A DNA stretch of 64,000 nucleotides. Origin: Bellilinea sp034411135 (GTDB lineage Bacteria; Chloroflexota; Anaerolineae; Anaerolineales; Anaerolineaceae). Shown here one piece after another: positions 51,542 through 61,028 of the stretch. The stretch is from positions 87,461-151,460 of the forward strand of contig DAOUMN010000020.1 of NCBI GenBank assembly GCA_034411135.1, written 5' to 3'. The position numbers and the translations under genes were made by a program. The first letter of the stretch is position 1. Each line of letters starts with the position of its first letter. The notes beneath the pieces are model-generated. The model worked only from the letters and a program-made list of their open reading frames with translations. It made no database searches and was not told the DNA's origin.

Positions 51542-52746
51542 CCAGCCACCCCCTGGCGGGCAGCGAGGATACGCTCCACTTCGGGGATCAGCAGGCGGAT
51601 GCGCGATTGCCAGGTGTGGCTACTGAGAACCCCCTCGCGCGCCTTGCGCCCCAAGCCATCCCACAAGTGCGATTCGCGGTAAGCACGCCGCAGGGTTTCC
51701 TTGAGATCGGCACGATTGCCCGGCTCAAACAGGTAACCGCATTCATCCTGGCGCACCACCCGGCGGGCATCCTCGTAAGCCGCAGCCACCACCGGCTTGC
51801 CCATTGCCAGATATTCATACAGCTTGAGCGGTGAAAAATACATTGCCCCAGCGCTGGGAACGTGCGGCGCGGAGTAACCCAGGTCGAAGCCCGCAATGTA
51901 CCCGGCGACATGCTCGTGCGGCACATGACCAATAAAATGCACCTGGTCTGACATCCCGCGCTGACCGGCAAGGGTTTGCCAGGCAGTTTTTCCCGGTCCA
52001 TCGCCAACCACCACCAGGCAGTAGTGAACCGCCTCGGCGCGCAGCTCTGCCAGGCTTTCGATGAGCACATCCAGCGCCTGCCACGGGTAGAGCGTGCCGA
52101 CAAATCCCAGCGCCGGGCATTGGGCAATGCGCCGCGGACTGGTCTTTTGCGGATCGAACAGTTCCGTGTCCACGCCATTGGGCATCACGATCACTTTTTC
52201 GGGCGGAATGCGTGCCTCGTTGACCAGGATGTCTTTGAGGGTATTGGAAACGCACACCAGCACATCGCACTGTTGGTAGGCGCGCATTTCCACCTGCTGC
52301 GCCAGGCGGTGGAAGTGCAGCGCGCCACGGTCGAGGCGCGCCTCGCGGAACAGCGGCGCGTTGGTTTCGAGTATCCAGGGAACGCCCTTGATCTGGAAGG
52401 CACGTCCCAACGACTGGAACAGACCCAGGCGCTCGTATGCCCAATCCACCTGCCCAATTTCGGCGGCTGCCTTGCGGGCATGGTAGCCCGCCAGTCCAAG
52501 CCGCAGCAGATCGGCGGCGGCGCGGCTGAACAGGCTACGGCTCATCTGGCGGCGCAGGTTGGCGCCGCTCCAGCGCTTCGGCAGGCGGTCGCCGACAATA
52601 TAGGGAACCACTCGCCAGCCCTCGCCCTCGAAAGCGCGCATCACGCCGAGGATGTGGCTGCGCGGTCCGCTGGCATCGGCATTGACACGGGTGGATACGC
52701 GCGGCGCGCCGGAAAGATAGGCAATGGATCGGGAAGGCTGTCTCAT
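51538..52746 (-). CDS. glycosyltransferase family 1 (first of a tandem pair)
   Basis: ATG 52746 with GAGAAA before it and an ATGA overlap with the upstream gene fixes the start; the protein has 402 residues. It shows IAYLSGAPRVSTRVNADASGPRSHILGVMRAFEG at the N terminus, PWILETNAPLF, DVLVCVSNTLKDILV, GFVGTLYPWQALDVLIESLAEL, and the sugar-nucleotide site FSPLKLYEYLAMGKPVVAAAYEDARRVV. It is a close relative of the protein encoded immediately upstream (52743-53984). Probably a cytoplasmic enzyme adding one sugar of the repeat unit. Confidence 0.9.
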   Translation of the reverse strand: MRQPSRSIAYLSGAPRVSTRVNADASGPRSHILGVMRAFEGEGWRVVPYIVGDRLPKRWSGANLRRQMSRSLFSRAAADLLRLGLAGYHARKAAAEIGQVDWAYERLGLFQSLGRAFQIKGVPWILETNAPLFREARLDRGALHFHRLAQQVEMRAYQQCDVLVCVSNTLKDILVNEARIPPEKVIVMPNGVDTELFDPQKTSPRRIAQCPALGFVGTLYPWQALDVLIESLAELRAEAVHYCLVVVGDGPGKTAWQTLAGQRGMSDQVHFIGHVPHEHVAGYIAGFDLGYSAPHVPSAGAMYFSPLKLYEYLAMGKPVVAAAYEDARRVVRQDECGYLFEPGNRADLKETLRRAYRESHLWDGLGRKAREGVLSSHTWQSRIRLLIPEVERILAARQGVAG

Positions 52747-53984
52747 CGTTTCTCTTTTCGGTCTAGAATGGTCTGGCTGTCGAGGATCATCTGCCGCACA
52801 CGGCTGGTCCAACTGTGGCAGGTCAACACTTCCTGGCGGGCGCGCGCCCCCATCGCTTGCCATTGCGATTGGCAGCGGTATGCTTTGCGCAGGGTTTCTT
52901 TAAGGCTCTCTTTGTCTTCGCTCTGAAACAGGAAACCGGTCTCGCCTTCGCGAATCAATACCGCTGCATCTTCGAAAGAATCCGAGGCGATGACAGCTTT
53001 TTCCATTGCCATGTACTCGTAGATTTTGGAAGGCGATCCGTACATGGCACCCGCTTGGAGAGCAATTTGACCAGAATAAGCCAGATCGAAGCCCTTGATG
53101 TACGCCGGCACCTCGGTGTACGGGACGCGCCCGGTGAAAAGCACCTGATCGCTCAACCCCAGTCGTTCCACCTGCGCCTGCCAGGCGGCACGAAATGCCC
53201 CATCGCCGACCAGAACAAGATGATAGACAACCCCCTCCGCGCGCAGTTCCGCAACCGCACTAATCAGCAAATCCAGTGCTTGCCAGGCAATGAAACTGCC
53301 CACAAAACCGATGGTCGGTGAGGCATTAAACCGTCGGGCTATGACACCGGCAGGATCAAAGCGCTCCACATCCGCTGCCACCGGCATGGTGATGATCTTT
53401 TCCCGCTGGATGCCCAGCTCTTCGACCACCAGGTCAGTCAGGGTATGGCTGATACTGACCAGCACATCACAGCGCTGGTAAACCCAACGCTCCCAGCGCC
53501 GGGCAAGTGTCTGCAAGGCAACCGCGGCGCGATCCCGCACCCCCTCGATATACATCAAACCGTTGCATTCGACAATCCAGGGAATGCCCTTGCGCTGCAG
53601 ACCACTACCCAGTGCCTGAAACACTCCATAGCGCTCGTAACTGAAATCGGCATGTGAAAACAGTCGGTTGACCCGCCAGCGGTTATACAAGCCCAGCCCC
53701 AGGCGGATGGCATCCGCGCTCAGACGGTTAACCGGGCTGGCTCGCATAGACAGTTCACTGCTCTCTCCGACCACCCAGCGCTCAGGCACATGATCGCCAG
53801 CGATGAAGGCGCCCACCTCCCAGCCCAGCGACTTGAATCCTTGCATTACGCCGAGAATGTGCGCGCGGGGTCCGGATGCCGCTGCGTCTGGCCGTGTCGA
53901 AACCCGCGGCGCACCGGAGAGGTAGATCACTTTTCCGGGAGTTATCGCTGTGGTCACATTCATGGTTGTGTCCAGGTCAATCAT
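52743..53984 (-). CDS. glycosyltransferase family 1 (second of a tandem pair)
   Basis: The 413-residue GT-B enzyme shows VIYLSGAPRVSTRPDAAASGPRAHILGVMQGFKSLGW, PWIVECNGLMY, DVLVSISHTLTDLVV, GFVGSFIAWQALDLLISAVAEL and GSPSKIYEYMAMEKAVIASDSFEDAAVLI. It shares the same unusual N-terminal block and overall plan with its downstream neighbour, so the two arose by tandem duplication. The start codon directly follows the stop codon of the preceding gene, and its own stop overlaps the next start. Sugar and linkage are unknown. Confidence 0.9.
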   Translation of the reverse strand: MIDLDTTMNVTTAITPGKVIYLSGAPRVSTRPDAAASGPRAHILGVMQGFKSLGWEVGAFIAGDHVPERWVVGESSELSMRASPVNRLSADAIRLGLGLYNRWRVNRLFSHADFSYERYGVFQALGSGLQRKGIPWIVECNGLMYIEGVRDRAAVALQTLARRWERWVYQRCDVLVSISHTLTDLVVEELGIQREKIITMPVAADVERFDPAGVIARRFNASPTIGFVGSFIAWQALDLLISAVAELRAEGVVYHLVLVGDGAFRAAWQAQVERLGLSDQVLFTGRVPYTEVPAYIKGFDLAYSGQIALQAGAMYGSPSKIYEYMAMEKAVIASDSFEDAAVLIREGETGFLFQSEDKESLKETLRKAYRCQSQWQAMGARARQEVLTCHSWTSRVRQMILDSQTILDRKEKR

Positions 53985-55172
53985 TCATACCGCCGTCTCA
54001 AGGTAGACCTGCTCCAGATCGGCAACATAGCGCTGGATATTGAACAGCCGTTCGGCGCGCTGACGGCTTTGCATCCCCATCCAGGCTCGTTTTTCGGGAT
54101 CATCCAACAGTTCAATGATCGTCTCCGCCAGCAAGTGCGGATCGAGCGAGCGGGGCGGTTGCAATCTGCCCTCACGCACCACTTGCGCCGGCATCGGCGA
54201 AGCGCGCTTGGCGCGAATGGGTCGCACCGGCATCGTTGGCGCCAGCAAAACCCCCGATACGCCGTCCTGTACCGCTTCAGGGATACCGTCAACCGCGGTG
54301 GCAATCACCGCCTTCTCCTGCAGAGCTGCCTCAACGAGAACATTGCCAAAGGCTTCGCGAAAGGAAGTGCTGACGAACAAATCGAACCCGGAGATCAGGT
54401 CGCGGGCATCGTCGCGGCTGCCCGCCCAATGAAAGCGGTCGGCGATACCAGCCTGCTGCGCCTGGCGCTTCAGAAAGGCTTCCTGCGGACCTTCGCCGAT
54501 GATCACAAAATGCACGTTCTTTCGACGCGGGATGACCAGCCGGGCGGCATCGATCAAGGTCCAGTAGTCCTTGGGGGTATCTAATCGCCCGATGCTGCCG
54601 ACCACCTCGGCATCCAGTGGAAGTCCCAGCCGCTGGCGGGCTTCCACCGTGGGCAGGCGTTGCGGGGCGCGCACGCCGTTGTAAACCAAGCGAATTTTGC
54701 TCGCCGGAAGCGCATATGCCTGCTGCAGCAACATTGCTGCAGCGCGGGAGTTGACGATCACCAGGCGTGCGCGCTGTTTAGCCCAGCGGTCAAACCAGCG
54801 CAGCGGGGGCTGGATGAACCAGCCAGCACCGTGTTCACTGGCGACCAGACGCGGCGGTCGTTTCATAGCGATGGACGCCGATAACGCCCAGGCATTGCCG
54901 TGGGCATTGTACGAATGAAGCACCTGAATGTCCTTATCGGTGAGATAGGTGGGAATATCCCACAACCGGGCTGGGTTGTATTTTCCCCGGTTGGACTGAA
55001 ACCACCCAATCTGCTGGGTTTTGACCCAATGCGCGAATTCGTCACTGCTGGAAGTGGTGATCAAATAATGACGGAAGTGGTCGCTATGAGGTTGGGAGAA
55101 AAAATCAAGCAACATCCGGGCAATCCCGCCCCATTCCAGTAACCCGGAAGCCAGGTGGCACACGCGCAGCAT
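53985..55172 (-). CDS. glycosyltransferase family 1 (GT4-type)
   Basis: ATG 55172 overlaps the stop of the O-antigen-ligase gene by one base (TGATG), giving 395 residues. It has an N-terminal GGIARMLLDFF loop, RLVASEHGAGWF, RLVIVNSRAAAMLL, VVGSIGRLDTPKDYWTLIDAARLV, VHFVIIGEGPQEAFLKRQA, and the E-x7-E region FREAFGNVLVEAALQEKAVIATAVDGIPEAV. A basic insert around residues 310-335 (PVRPIRAKRASP) is unusual. A retaining cytoplasmic transferase for the repeat unit. Confidence 0.92.
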   Translation of the reverse strand: MLRVCHLASGLLEWGGIARMLLDFFSQPHSDHFRHYLITTSSSDEFAHWVKTQQIGWFQSNRGKYNPARLWDIPTYLTDKDIQVLHSYNAHGNAWALSASIAMKRPPRLVASEHGAGWFIQPPLRWFDRWAKQRARLVIVNSRAAAMLLQQAYALPASKIRLVYNGVRAPQRLPTVEARQRLGLPLDAEVVGSIGRLDTPKDYWTLIDAARLVIPRRKNVHFVIIGEGPQEAFLKRQAQQAGIADRFHWAGSRDDARDLISGFDLFVSTSFREAFGNVLVEAALQEKAVIATAVDGIPEAVQDGVSGVLLAPTMPVRPIRAKRASPMPAQVVREGRLQPPRSLDPHLLAETIIELLDDPEKRAWMGMQSRQRAERLFNIQRYVADLEQVYLETAV

Positions 55173-56449
55173 CAACCAAGTTTCCTTTCGGATCGTAATA
55201 ATTTCATTAGCTCAAAAGATGCATACACAATCAAGACCCAAAAGAAACTGTGTTGACGCAGCAAGAAACTTTCAAAAAAATTTAGAATAATCAAAAAAAA
55301 GAGCATCAAAATCCAAAAGGATGCATTCCGAACAGATTTAGTATACAGGTAAAAAGCCGCCATGAACAACGTTCCGAACAATACAATGGTCAAGATCAAT
55401 CCCAGCATACCCAGTTCAAGCCAGGTATCCAGATAGCCGTTATGCGCATGGGGCGGCTGCCAGGTAATCACTTGCCATACTTCCGCCGATGGACCCTGCC
55501 AGCCCAACCAGAAGGCGTTAAAACCAAACCCTAGCCAGGTACGTTCTTTTCCCATCGCCAACAGGGTTTCCCATAACGGTATGCGTCCGGTCAGTGTAAT
55601 TTCCTTGCCCAAGGTGGCAAGCAGAGTTTCAAAATTGATCAGTAGAAACACAATTGCGATTGCGCCAAACAATCCAATGACCGGAAAAATTACCTGCCAT
55701 TCGCGATGCAACCGCTTGAGTAAATGCAGGGCAATCGCTCCTACCAGCAAACAAGCCGACAGCACAAGTGCAGTTGACGACTCAGCACCGATCATGATCA
55801 GTATAGCCAGTCCCAAACCACCCACCCAAAACCAGCGCCCCAATCCTCTATGCTTTCGTGCTAGGAGACTAAAAATGAGCAAGGATAAAGCGGCATAATT
55901 GCCAAGAAAATTCTTATGAGTAAACACACCCCGCCAGACTGTGCGACCCAGATAGACCATTTCGCCCCAACTCGGTACAAGCATTACCAGAATCAAACTG
56001 GCTGATAAGGCTGTAAAGAATACCCAGCCCAGTAATTCGAGGACTTCATCAAATGTGAAACGAATGGCGAGTGCCAGCCCATAAAGCGTGGTCACAATCA
56101 CAACCACAGAACGCCGTAAAGTAAGAGCGGGGTAGTCCGACCACAGGGTTGATAGGATTGCCACCGCAATTAAGATCCAGATCAAAGGCGCTCGGAGTGC
56201 GGTATTTAAAACCCGGCGGGGGTACAACACAACGAAGGACAAAGCCAATGAATACCCTGCCAGGTTAATATAGCGCTGCAACGGGTCTCCTTCAAGCGGG
56301 TCGGCAGCGAAACCGGGCGTTTGCCTCCACAAATGATAAAATACCCCCACTAACAATAAAAGCATGCCAAAATGGATCAGCCATTCCAGCACTCTCAAAG
56401 GGTGCTGACGTGGAATGGTAATTGTCCAAGTTTTTCTGGCAATATTCAT
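55172..56449 (-). CDS. O-antigen polymerase / ligase family protein (Wzy/WaaL)
   Basis: The 425-residue membrane protein has about ten to eleven helices. The large outer loop near residues 275-335 contains GRIPLWETLLAMGKERTWLGFGFNAFWLG and QPPHAHNGYLDTWLELGMLGLIL, the Wzy_C/WaaL signature with its conserved His-Asn-Gly. It either joins repeat units into chains at the outer face of the membrane (Wzy) or attaches the chain to an acceptor (ligase). Since the operon has Wzx and Wzz but no other polymerase candidate, Wzy is the likelier role. Confidence 0.9.
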   Translation of the reverse strand: MNIARKTWTITIPRQHPLRVLEWLIHFGMLLLLVGVFYHLWRQTPGFAADPLEGDPLQRYINLAGYSLALSFVVLYPRRVLNTALRAPLIWILIAVAILSTLWSDYPALTLRRSVVVIVTTLYGLALAIRFTFDEVLELLGWVFFTALSASLILVMLVPSWGEMVYLGRTVWRGVFTHKNFLGNYAALSLLIFSLLARKHRGLGRWFWVGGLGLAILIMIGAESSTALVLSACLLVGAIALHLLKRLHREWQVIFPVIGLFGAIAIVFLLINFETLLATLGKEITLTGRIPLWETLLAMGKERTWLGFGFNAFWLGWQGPSAEVWQVITWQPPHAHNGYLDTWLELGMLGLILTIVLFGTLFMAAFYLYTKSVRNASFWILMLFFLIILNFFESFLLRQHSFFWVLIVYASFELMKLLRSERKLG

Positions 56450-56461
56450 AAGAATAATCTT

Positions 56462-57391
56462 TCAAGCCTCGTTTTTCGGGTTCAATGAACGTTTTAAGAC
56501 GCCAAGAATTCCCCAGCCGAGCAGCATAGCGGCTCCTGCCCGGGCGGGCAAGCCCAGGTCGCGGCTGACCTGGCTGGCGTATTCAACCGCCTTCTGCCAC
56601 CCCGAAAGTTCCAGCGCCTGACCGAGGTAATTGCCTGCCAGGCGGAAACTGAGCGCGCCTGCCCCAGGAATTCTGCGCTTGAGATGTTTACAGATGGCGA
56701 AATGAATTTCCACCGCCATGGTGCGCCGCGCCGGGCTGAGGGTATAGGCATTGGACGAGTGAATGCGCTGCACTGCCAGGCATTCATTTAATAGGATCAC
56801 CGGTTGCAGCCCGCATGCGCTGTATTTGATCAGATTATCCACGGTGATGCGGACGTCTTCCGGCAGCGGGAAAATGCGCTCGAGCAACTCGCGGCGAAAG
56901 CACAGTGCAGACGTCGCCGATAGCGGGGTCTTAATCGACCCGCGGCGGAAATCTGGGCGCAGGTCGCGGCACTCAACCATCTGCCCGAACTGGAAATTCG
57001 GACGGCGGCTTCCATCCAGGTACCACCACTCCAGCGGGTGGGTCAGCCAGCCAGCGTGTGGATAGCGGCTAAACAGCTCTACAACCCGCGCCAACTTGGT
57101 TGGGGCAAAGAAGTCGTCACTATCCAGGAAGCAGACCAGTTGACCGGTTGAGACAAGAAAACCGGCATTGAATGCAGAGGCTTGCCCACCATTTTCCTTG
57201 AGGATCACCTTGACGCGAGGGTTTTGTGTGTAACGCGCCAGGATTTGGCGCGAATCATCCGTGGAGCCGTCATCGACAACGATCACTTCGAACCGGGCAT
57301 ACAACTGGCGCAGCACGCTTTCGATCGAGTCTTCGAGAAACGCAGCGTAGTTGTGGTTGTCTATCACAACGCTTACGAGCGGATCTTCCAT
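56462..57391 (-). CDS. glycosyltransferase family 2
   Basis: ATG 57391 follows AGG and overlaps the Wzx gene by 19 bp; the protein has 309 residues. The GT-A domain shows VSVVIDNHNYAAFLEDSIESVL, FEVIVVDDGSTDDSR, VKVILKENGGQASAFNAGF and LVCFLDSDDFF (DxD-like metal site). The sequence VIDNHNYA is typical of a subgroup in cyanobacterial and Chloroflexota clusters. The C-terminal third is helical and ends near a membrane-associated stretch. It adds a sugar to the lipid-linked repeat unit in the cytoplasm. Confidence 0.9.
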   Translation of the reverse strand: MEDPLVSVVIDNHNYAAFLEDSIESVLRQLYARFEVIVVDDGSTDDSRQILARYTQNPRVKVILKENGGQASAFNAGFLVSTGQLVCFLDSDDFFAPTKLARVVELFSRYPHAGWLTHPLEWWYLDGSRRPNFQFGQMVECRDLRPDFRRGSIKTPLSATSALCFRRELLERIFPLPEDVRITVDNLIKYSACGLQPVILLNECLAVQRIHSSNAYTLSPARRTMAVEIHFAICKHLKRRIPGAGALSFRLAGNYLGQALELSGWQKAVEYASQVSRDLGLPARAGAAMLLGWGILGVLKRSLNPKNEA

Positions 57392-58767
57392 AAACCTGCC
57401 TTGGTCAAGGTATGCCAGTGTTGGCGCAGGATGCGCCAACTTGGTGGCAGCAAGAAGACGATCCCCAAGGGGACGATTGCTACCCAACCCAGTCTGTTCC
57501 AAAAATACGCCAGCCCAAACGCCACTCCCCACAGCAGCGCAATCCATACATGAGGCTGCCCAATTTTCACAACCAGCCGGTTATGCAGGACGAAATACGA
57601 GCCAAACGCAACCAGTTCCGCCCAGCCATAGCCGGTAATCCCCAGCCGCGGGACGAGCAGCAACGCCGCCGTAAAGAAGAGCACAATATGGGTCAGGTGA
57701 AAGAGGGTGACCTCCCAATTGTACCGTAAGACATACAACGCAGAGGCATACAAATTGAACAATGCGTTGACCGTATAACTGAACGCAATGAAGGGAAAAA
57801 CCCGCATGACATCCGTCCACTCCACGCCCAGCAAGCGCGGCAGGACATAGGGTCCGACCACTGCCATCCCCAGCAGCAGCGGGCTGACCAGCAGTACCTG
57901 GAGCTGCATGCCCTCTTCAAGCGCTTTGAGCAGCCGGGGATGGTCGTTTTGCAATTTAGCTAACGCTGAGATAGACAGGCGGTAAGTTGCCTGTTTGGCA
58001 AAACTCAGCACTTCCACCAGGCGAATCGCCAGGGCAACCAATCCCACCCCCTCTGCGCCAGCAAACCGCCCCACTACCAGTGGATTGACCAGGTTGCGCA
58101 GCTGCCAGACCCACGCCGAGGTGGAATACCCCAGACTGTACCTGAGCATGGCGCGAACGATCTCCACTTTCCACATTAGTTGTGGTTTGTAACCACTCAA
58201 CGCATACATCAACAGGCAGGCAACCACGCTCTGCGAAATCCAACCCAGAACCGGCGCCCAAGCGCCAAAATTGGCAAGTGCCAGCGGGATTGCCACTGCC
58301 ACGTAAGTCACCTGGCCGCTCAACTCCACGCTGGCAACCTTGTTGTATGCCAGTGACTTTTCCAGGTATGCCAGCGGCACCAGCGAAAGCAAGCGCAACG
58401 GGATGCCCAAAAACAATACGCGGGCAATGTCCATAAAGCGCTCCATCTCCAGCCAGATGTTGAGCAGCGGTAAAAGTCCGAAGGCAACCAATAAGCTGAG
58501 CAGCGAGAGAAGCAACAACAGAGTAAACGCCTGGTGATAATTTTCACGCGTCTCGGTTTCGGTTCGAATCAGATAAACACCTACACCTAATTGGGAAATA
58601 TTGTAGAGCACATTTTCAATACCCAGGGCAGAAGCGAACAGACCGTAATTGGACGGACCAATAATGCGGGTGATGAAAATGACACTGACCGCGCTGAGAA
58701 GCGTGCCCATGCCTTGCCGGAAGACAAGGAAGGTGCCGCCGCGGACGATCTGATTGCGAATGGACAA
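57373..58767 (-). CDS. oligosaccharide flippase, Wzx family
   Basis: The protein begins with TTG 58767, well placed 8 bases after AGGAG that lies inside the end of the preceding gene. Its 464 residues form about twelve to fourteen helices. The start RNQIVRGGTFLVFRQGMGTLLSAVSVIFITRIIGPSNYGLFASALG is typical of polysaccharide biosynthesis flippases (MOP superfamily). LSFAKQATYRLSISALAKLQND and LLVSPLLLGMAVVGPYVLPRLLG follow in the second half. It moves the finished lipid-linked unit to the outer face for polymerisation. Confidence 0.92.
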   Translation of the reverse strand: MSIRNQIVRGGTFLVFRQGMGTLLSAVSVIFITRIIGPSNYGLFASALGIENVLYNISQLGVGVYLIRTETETRENYHQAFTLLLLLSLLSLLVAFGLLPLLNIWLEMERFMDIARVLFLGIPLRLLSLVPLAYLEKSLAYNKVASVELSGQVTYVAVAIPLALANFGAWAPVLGWISQSVVACLLMYALSGYKPQLMWKVEIVRAMLRYSLGYSTSAWVWQLRNLVNPLVVGRFAGAEGVGLVALAIRLVEVLSFAKQATYRLSISALAKLQNDHPRLLKALEEGMQLQVLLVSPLLLGMAVVGPYVLPRLLGVEWTDVMRVFPFIAFSYTVNALFNLYASALYVLRYNWEVTLFHLTHIVLFFTAALLLVPRLGITGYGWAELVAFGSYFVLHNRLVVKIGQPHVWIALLWGVAFGLAYFWNRLGWVAIVPLGIVFLLPPSWRILRQHWHTLTKAGLWKIRS

Positions 58768-58768
58768 A

Positions 58769-61000
58769 TCAGCAGCTCCTGGAAGAGACTGAGGGGTTCA
58801 ACAGGACCCCATAAGCGGGGGAAAAGGGAAGCGATTCCGGTGGTGTATTGCTCAACGAATGACTGGGAGAAAAGTCCGACACGATCACCGTCTGTTCCTG
58901 GATTTCAACGTGCCGAAATACGGGGAAACCAAAACCCTCATGACTTCCGAGAAAACCTGCCGCCCCAAAGTAAAGCACCCGGCAGCGGGGGTCGTCGCCA
59001 AGGCGGAACATCCCCAAAGATAAATCCACGGGTTCACAATCACCAAAACGGGGGGCAAAATGGGCTTTAACCGAGCGATAGCGGTTGCGGGCTTCGGGCA
59101 GGGATGTGTAGACATAAGTTCCCGGATCGCGGTGAATGGTTTGCGCATCGATCATCAATTCAATTGCCAGCTGGTCGTTGTGAGCATGCCCACCGTGACC
59201 AATAGAACCGCAGCGTATTGCGAGATACAAGCGTTCGGAGCGCACAATATATAATCCAAAATCTTCAAAAGCACGCCATGTGATGCCGGTTCTTAACGAG
59301 CCTTGGTGGATAGTAAAGCGGGTTACCAACGGGGGAGGCGTGAGATGGCTCAACGACTCTCGTACTTGCTGCCAATGCCGGAAATCCCCTGTTTCAGGTG
59401 GCTTGGCAGCAAGACTGGTGCTCTTGCCAGGGATGATCGCCTGCCTGCTCAGTATCCCCACCAACGCAGTTTCATGATTCTTGCTGTTACCCGCAAAGCG
59501 GGCAAAATCATCGCGATCGTAAAAAGCCTGAGCCGCCGCTACCAAATGACGGTGATCCAGGAATTCTTCCATCCAATACACGGCTTCATCGCCCATCTCA
59601 TTGTAGGATGAGAGGTTCAAGTAAGCCGCTTTTGCCTCTGCGACGCTCATGTTGTGATAGCAGGGGAACAATTTTAGAAACCGGCCGCTATCATTGTCGC
59701 CAATTTGAGGGATCAAACCATCCGGGCGGGTGATGTACATCGTAAATTCAGCCATCTTTTCCAGCCGGGAGAAAAACCATTCCGGGAACGGACTTTCGCG
59801 GTCACAGATCAGCCCTGTGTAAAAAGGGATCACCGGTTGAGCGGAACGCAGTGACGCCTGTTTTTCGGGCGGTAAACCGAGGATGAGCGCTGTTGCGTAG
59901 AAAACCATTTCCGCCGACAGGCGGTGGTAACTGGTGGATGCCTCAAAATTGCTGCCGTCGGCATGGAATTGAAATTCGACCTCGCCAATCAACTCGCGCA
60001 CTGCAAATGCCAGCCAGCGGTTCACGTCCGGGCCGGCAGGCAGCCAGGCAGCCACAAACGCCAATCCAACGATATTCGCCAGGTAATGGTTGTTGCGAAA
60101 CAGCGGCGACCATTCCAGATTATTGACAATATGGAAACCGTGCTCGTAAACGCTGCGCGCAAAAACCCTCAAAAATTCCGCATCGAATTCGGCGCCTAAT
60201 CCTCGAAACAAATCCAGCGCGATCAACCAATTGGATACCCGAATGGCAACATCCATACTGCAAGCCCAATTGACTCCCCAGCGCGGAGGATTGTTTGCAA
60301 TAAAATCCAAAATTTGGTTTCGAAATTCCCGCGCATACCGCTCCGGCGGTTCAAAACCGGGCGCACCGCCAACAGCCAGTTGATACGCCCAAGCCAGTTG
60401 GGGCAGGTGCTGCATGCGCGCCAGTTCCCAGGGCACCTTGATGTCCACGCCGGGCATGAGACCGTACGCAATATCAGCATACCAGGTGCGCTCATTCCAG
60501 CGATAACCTGACTTAAAATCCAACTGCCAGTCTATCGGGGTGTATTCCTGGTCGCCAATCATACGCCATATGCGGCGGCTTTCGTTCACGTTTGCTGGGT
60601 TCAGACGATCTTTTAACCAAACCTCCAATGAGTCAGGTTCGATCTTTTTGCCCTCTGGATAGTAACGGTGCTCCATACCGCGACACCGCCTTCCGTAACC
60701 GACTGTAACCCATCCAGAGCCTAACAGGTCGAAACGATGTTGAAGGTAATTTTCTGACAATCCCCGAAAAAGATCGATATCCAACTCGAACAGGTCGTCG
60801 AATAGCTTTCTCAGATCCGCAAAACAGAAACCAATACCTGCCCAATCGTAAGGTGAAAAGCTTGAATAAAAACGGTCTCGAATTTTCCAGAATGCCCGAT
60901 GGATTATGCTCTTAAGCTTCAAATTAACCAGGGCAAAACCGATCTGCGGCGTCACCTTTTTGTTCTTCAGAATCGAAATTCCCCTGGATAACCTTTTCAT
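58769..61000 (-). CDS. heparinase II/III family protein (alginate lyase-like)
   Basis: ATG 61000 is preferred over TTG 61009; the protein has 743 residues. The N-terminal ~400 residues form the alpha-toroid (NWACSMDVAIRVSNWLIALDLFRGLGAEFDAEF, WSPLFRNNHYLANIVGLAFVAAWL, EFQFHADGSNFEASTSYHRLSAEMVFYATAL). The C-terminal heparinase-like beta domain has IRCGSIGHGGHAHNDQLAIELMIDAQTIHRDPGTYVYTS. N, H and Y of the usual active site are present. No signal peptide is visible, which is odd for a lyase, and such genes are common inside exopolysaccharide operons. It may edit the glycan or degrade misdirected chains. Confidence 0.88.
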   Translation of the reverse strand: MKRLSRGISILKNKKVTPQIGFALVNLKLKSIIHRAFWKIRDRFYSSFSPYDWAGIGFCFADLRKLFDDLFELDIDLFRGLSENYLQHRFDLLGSGWVTVGYGRRCRGMEHRYYPEGKKIEPDSLEVWLKDRLNPANVNESRRIWRMIGDQEYTPIDWQLDFKSGYRWNERTWYADIAYGLMPGVDIKVPWELARMQHLPQLAWAYQLAVGGAPGFEPPERYAREFRNQILDFIANNPPRWGVNWACSMDVAIRVSNWLIALDLFRGLGAEFDAEFLRVFARSVYEHGFHIVNNLEWSPLFRNNHYLANIVGLAFVAAWLPAGPDVNRWLAFAVRELIGEVEFQFHADGSNFEASTSYHRLSAEMVFYATALILGLPPEKQASLRSAQPVIPFYTGLICDRESPFPEWFFSRLEKMAEFTMYITRPDGLIPQIGDNDSGRFLKLFPCYHNMSVAEAKAAYLNLSSYNEMGDEAVYWMEEFLDHRHLVAAAQAFYDRDDFARFAGNSKNHETALVGILSRQAIIPGKSTSLAAKPPETGDFRHWQQVRESLSHLTPPPLVTRFTIHQGSLRTGITWRAFEDFGLYIVRSERLYLAIRCGSIGHGGHAHNDQLAIELMIDAQTIHRDPGTYVYTSLPEARNRYRSVKAHFAPRFGDCEPVDLSLGMFRLGDDPRCRVLYFGAAGFLGSHEGFGFPVFRHVEIQEQTVIVSDFSPSHSLSNTPPESLPFSPAYGVLLNPSVSSRSC

Positions 61001-61028
61001 GAAATTCAAATCCGCTCATCGAATCGCA

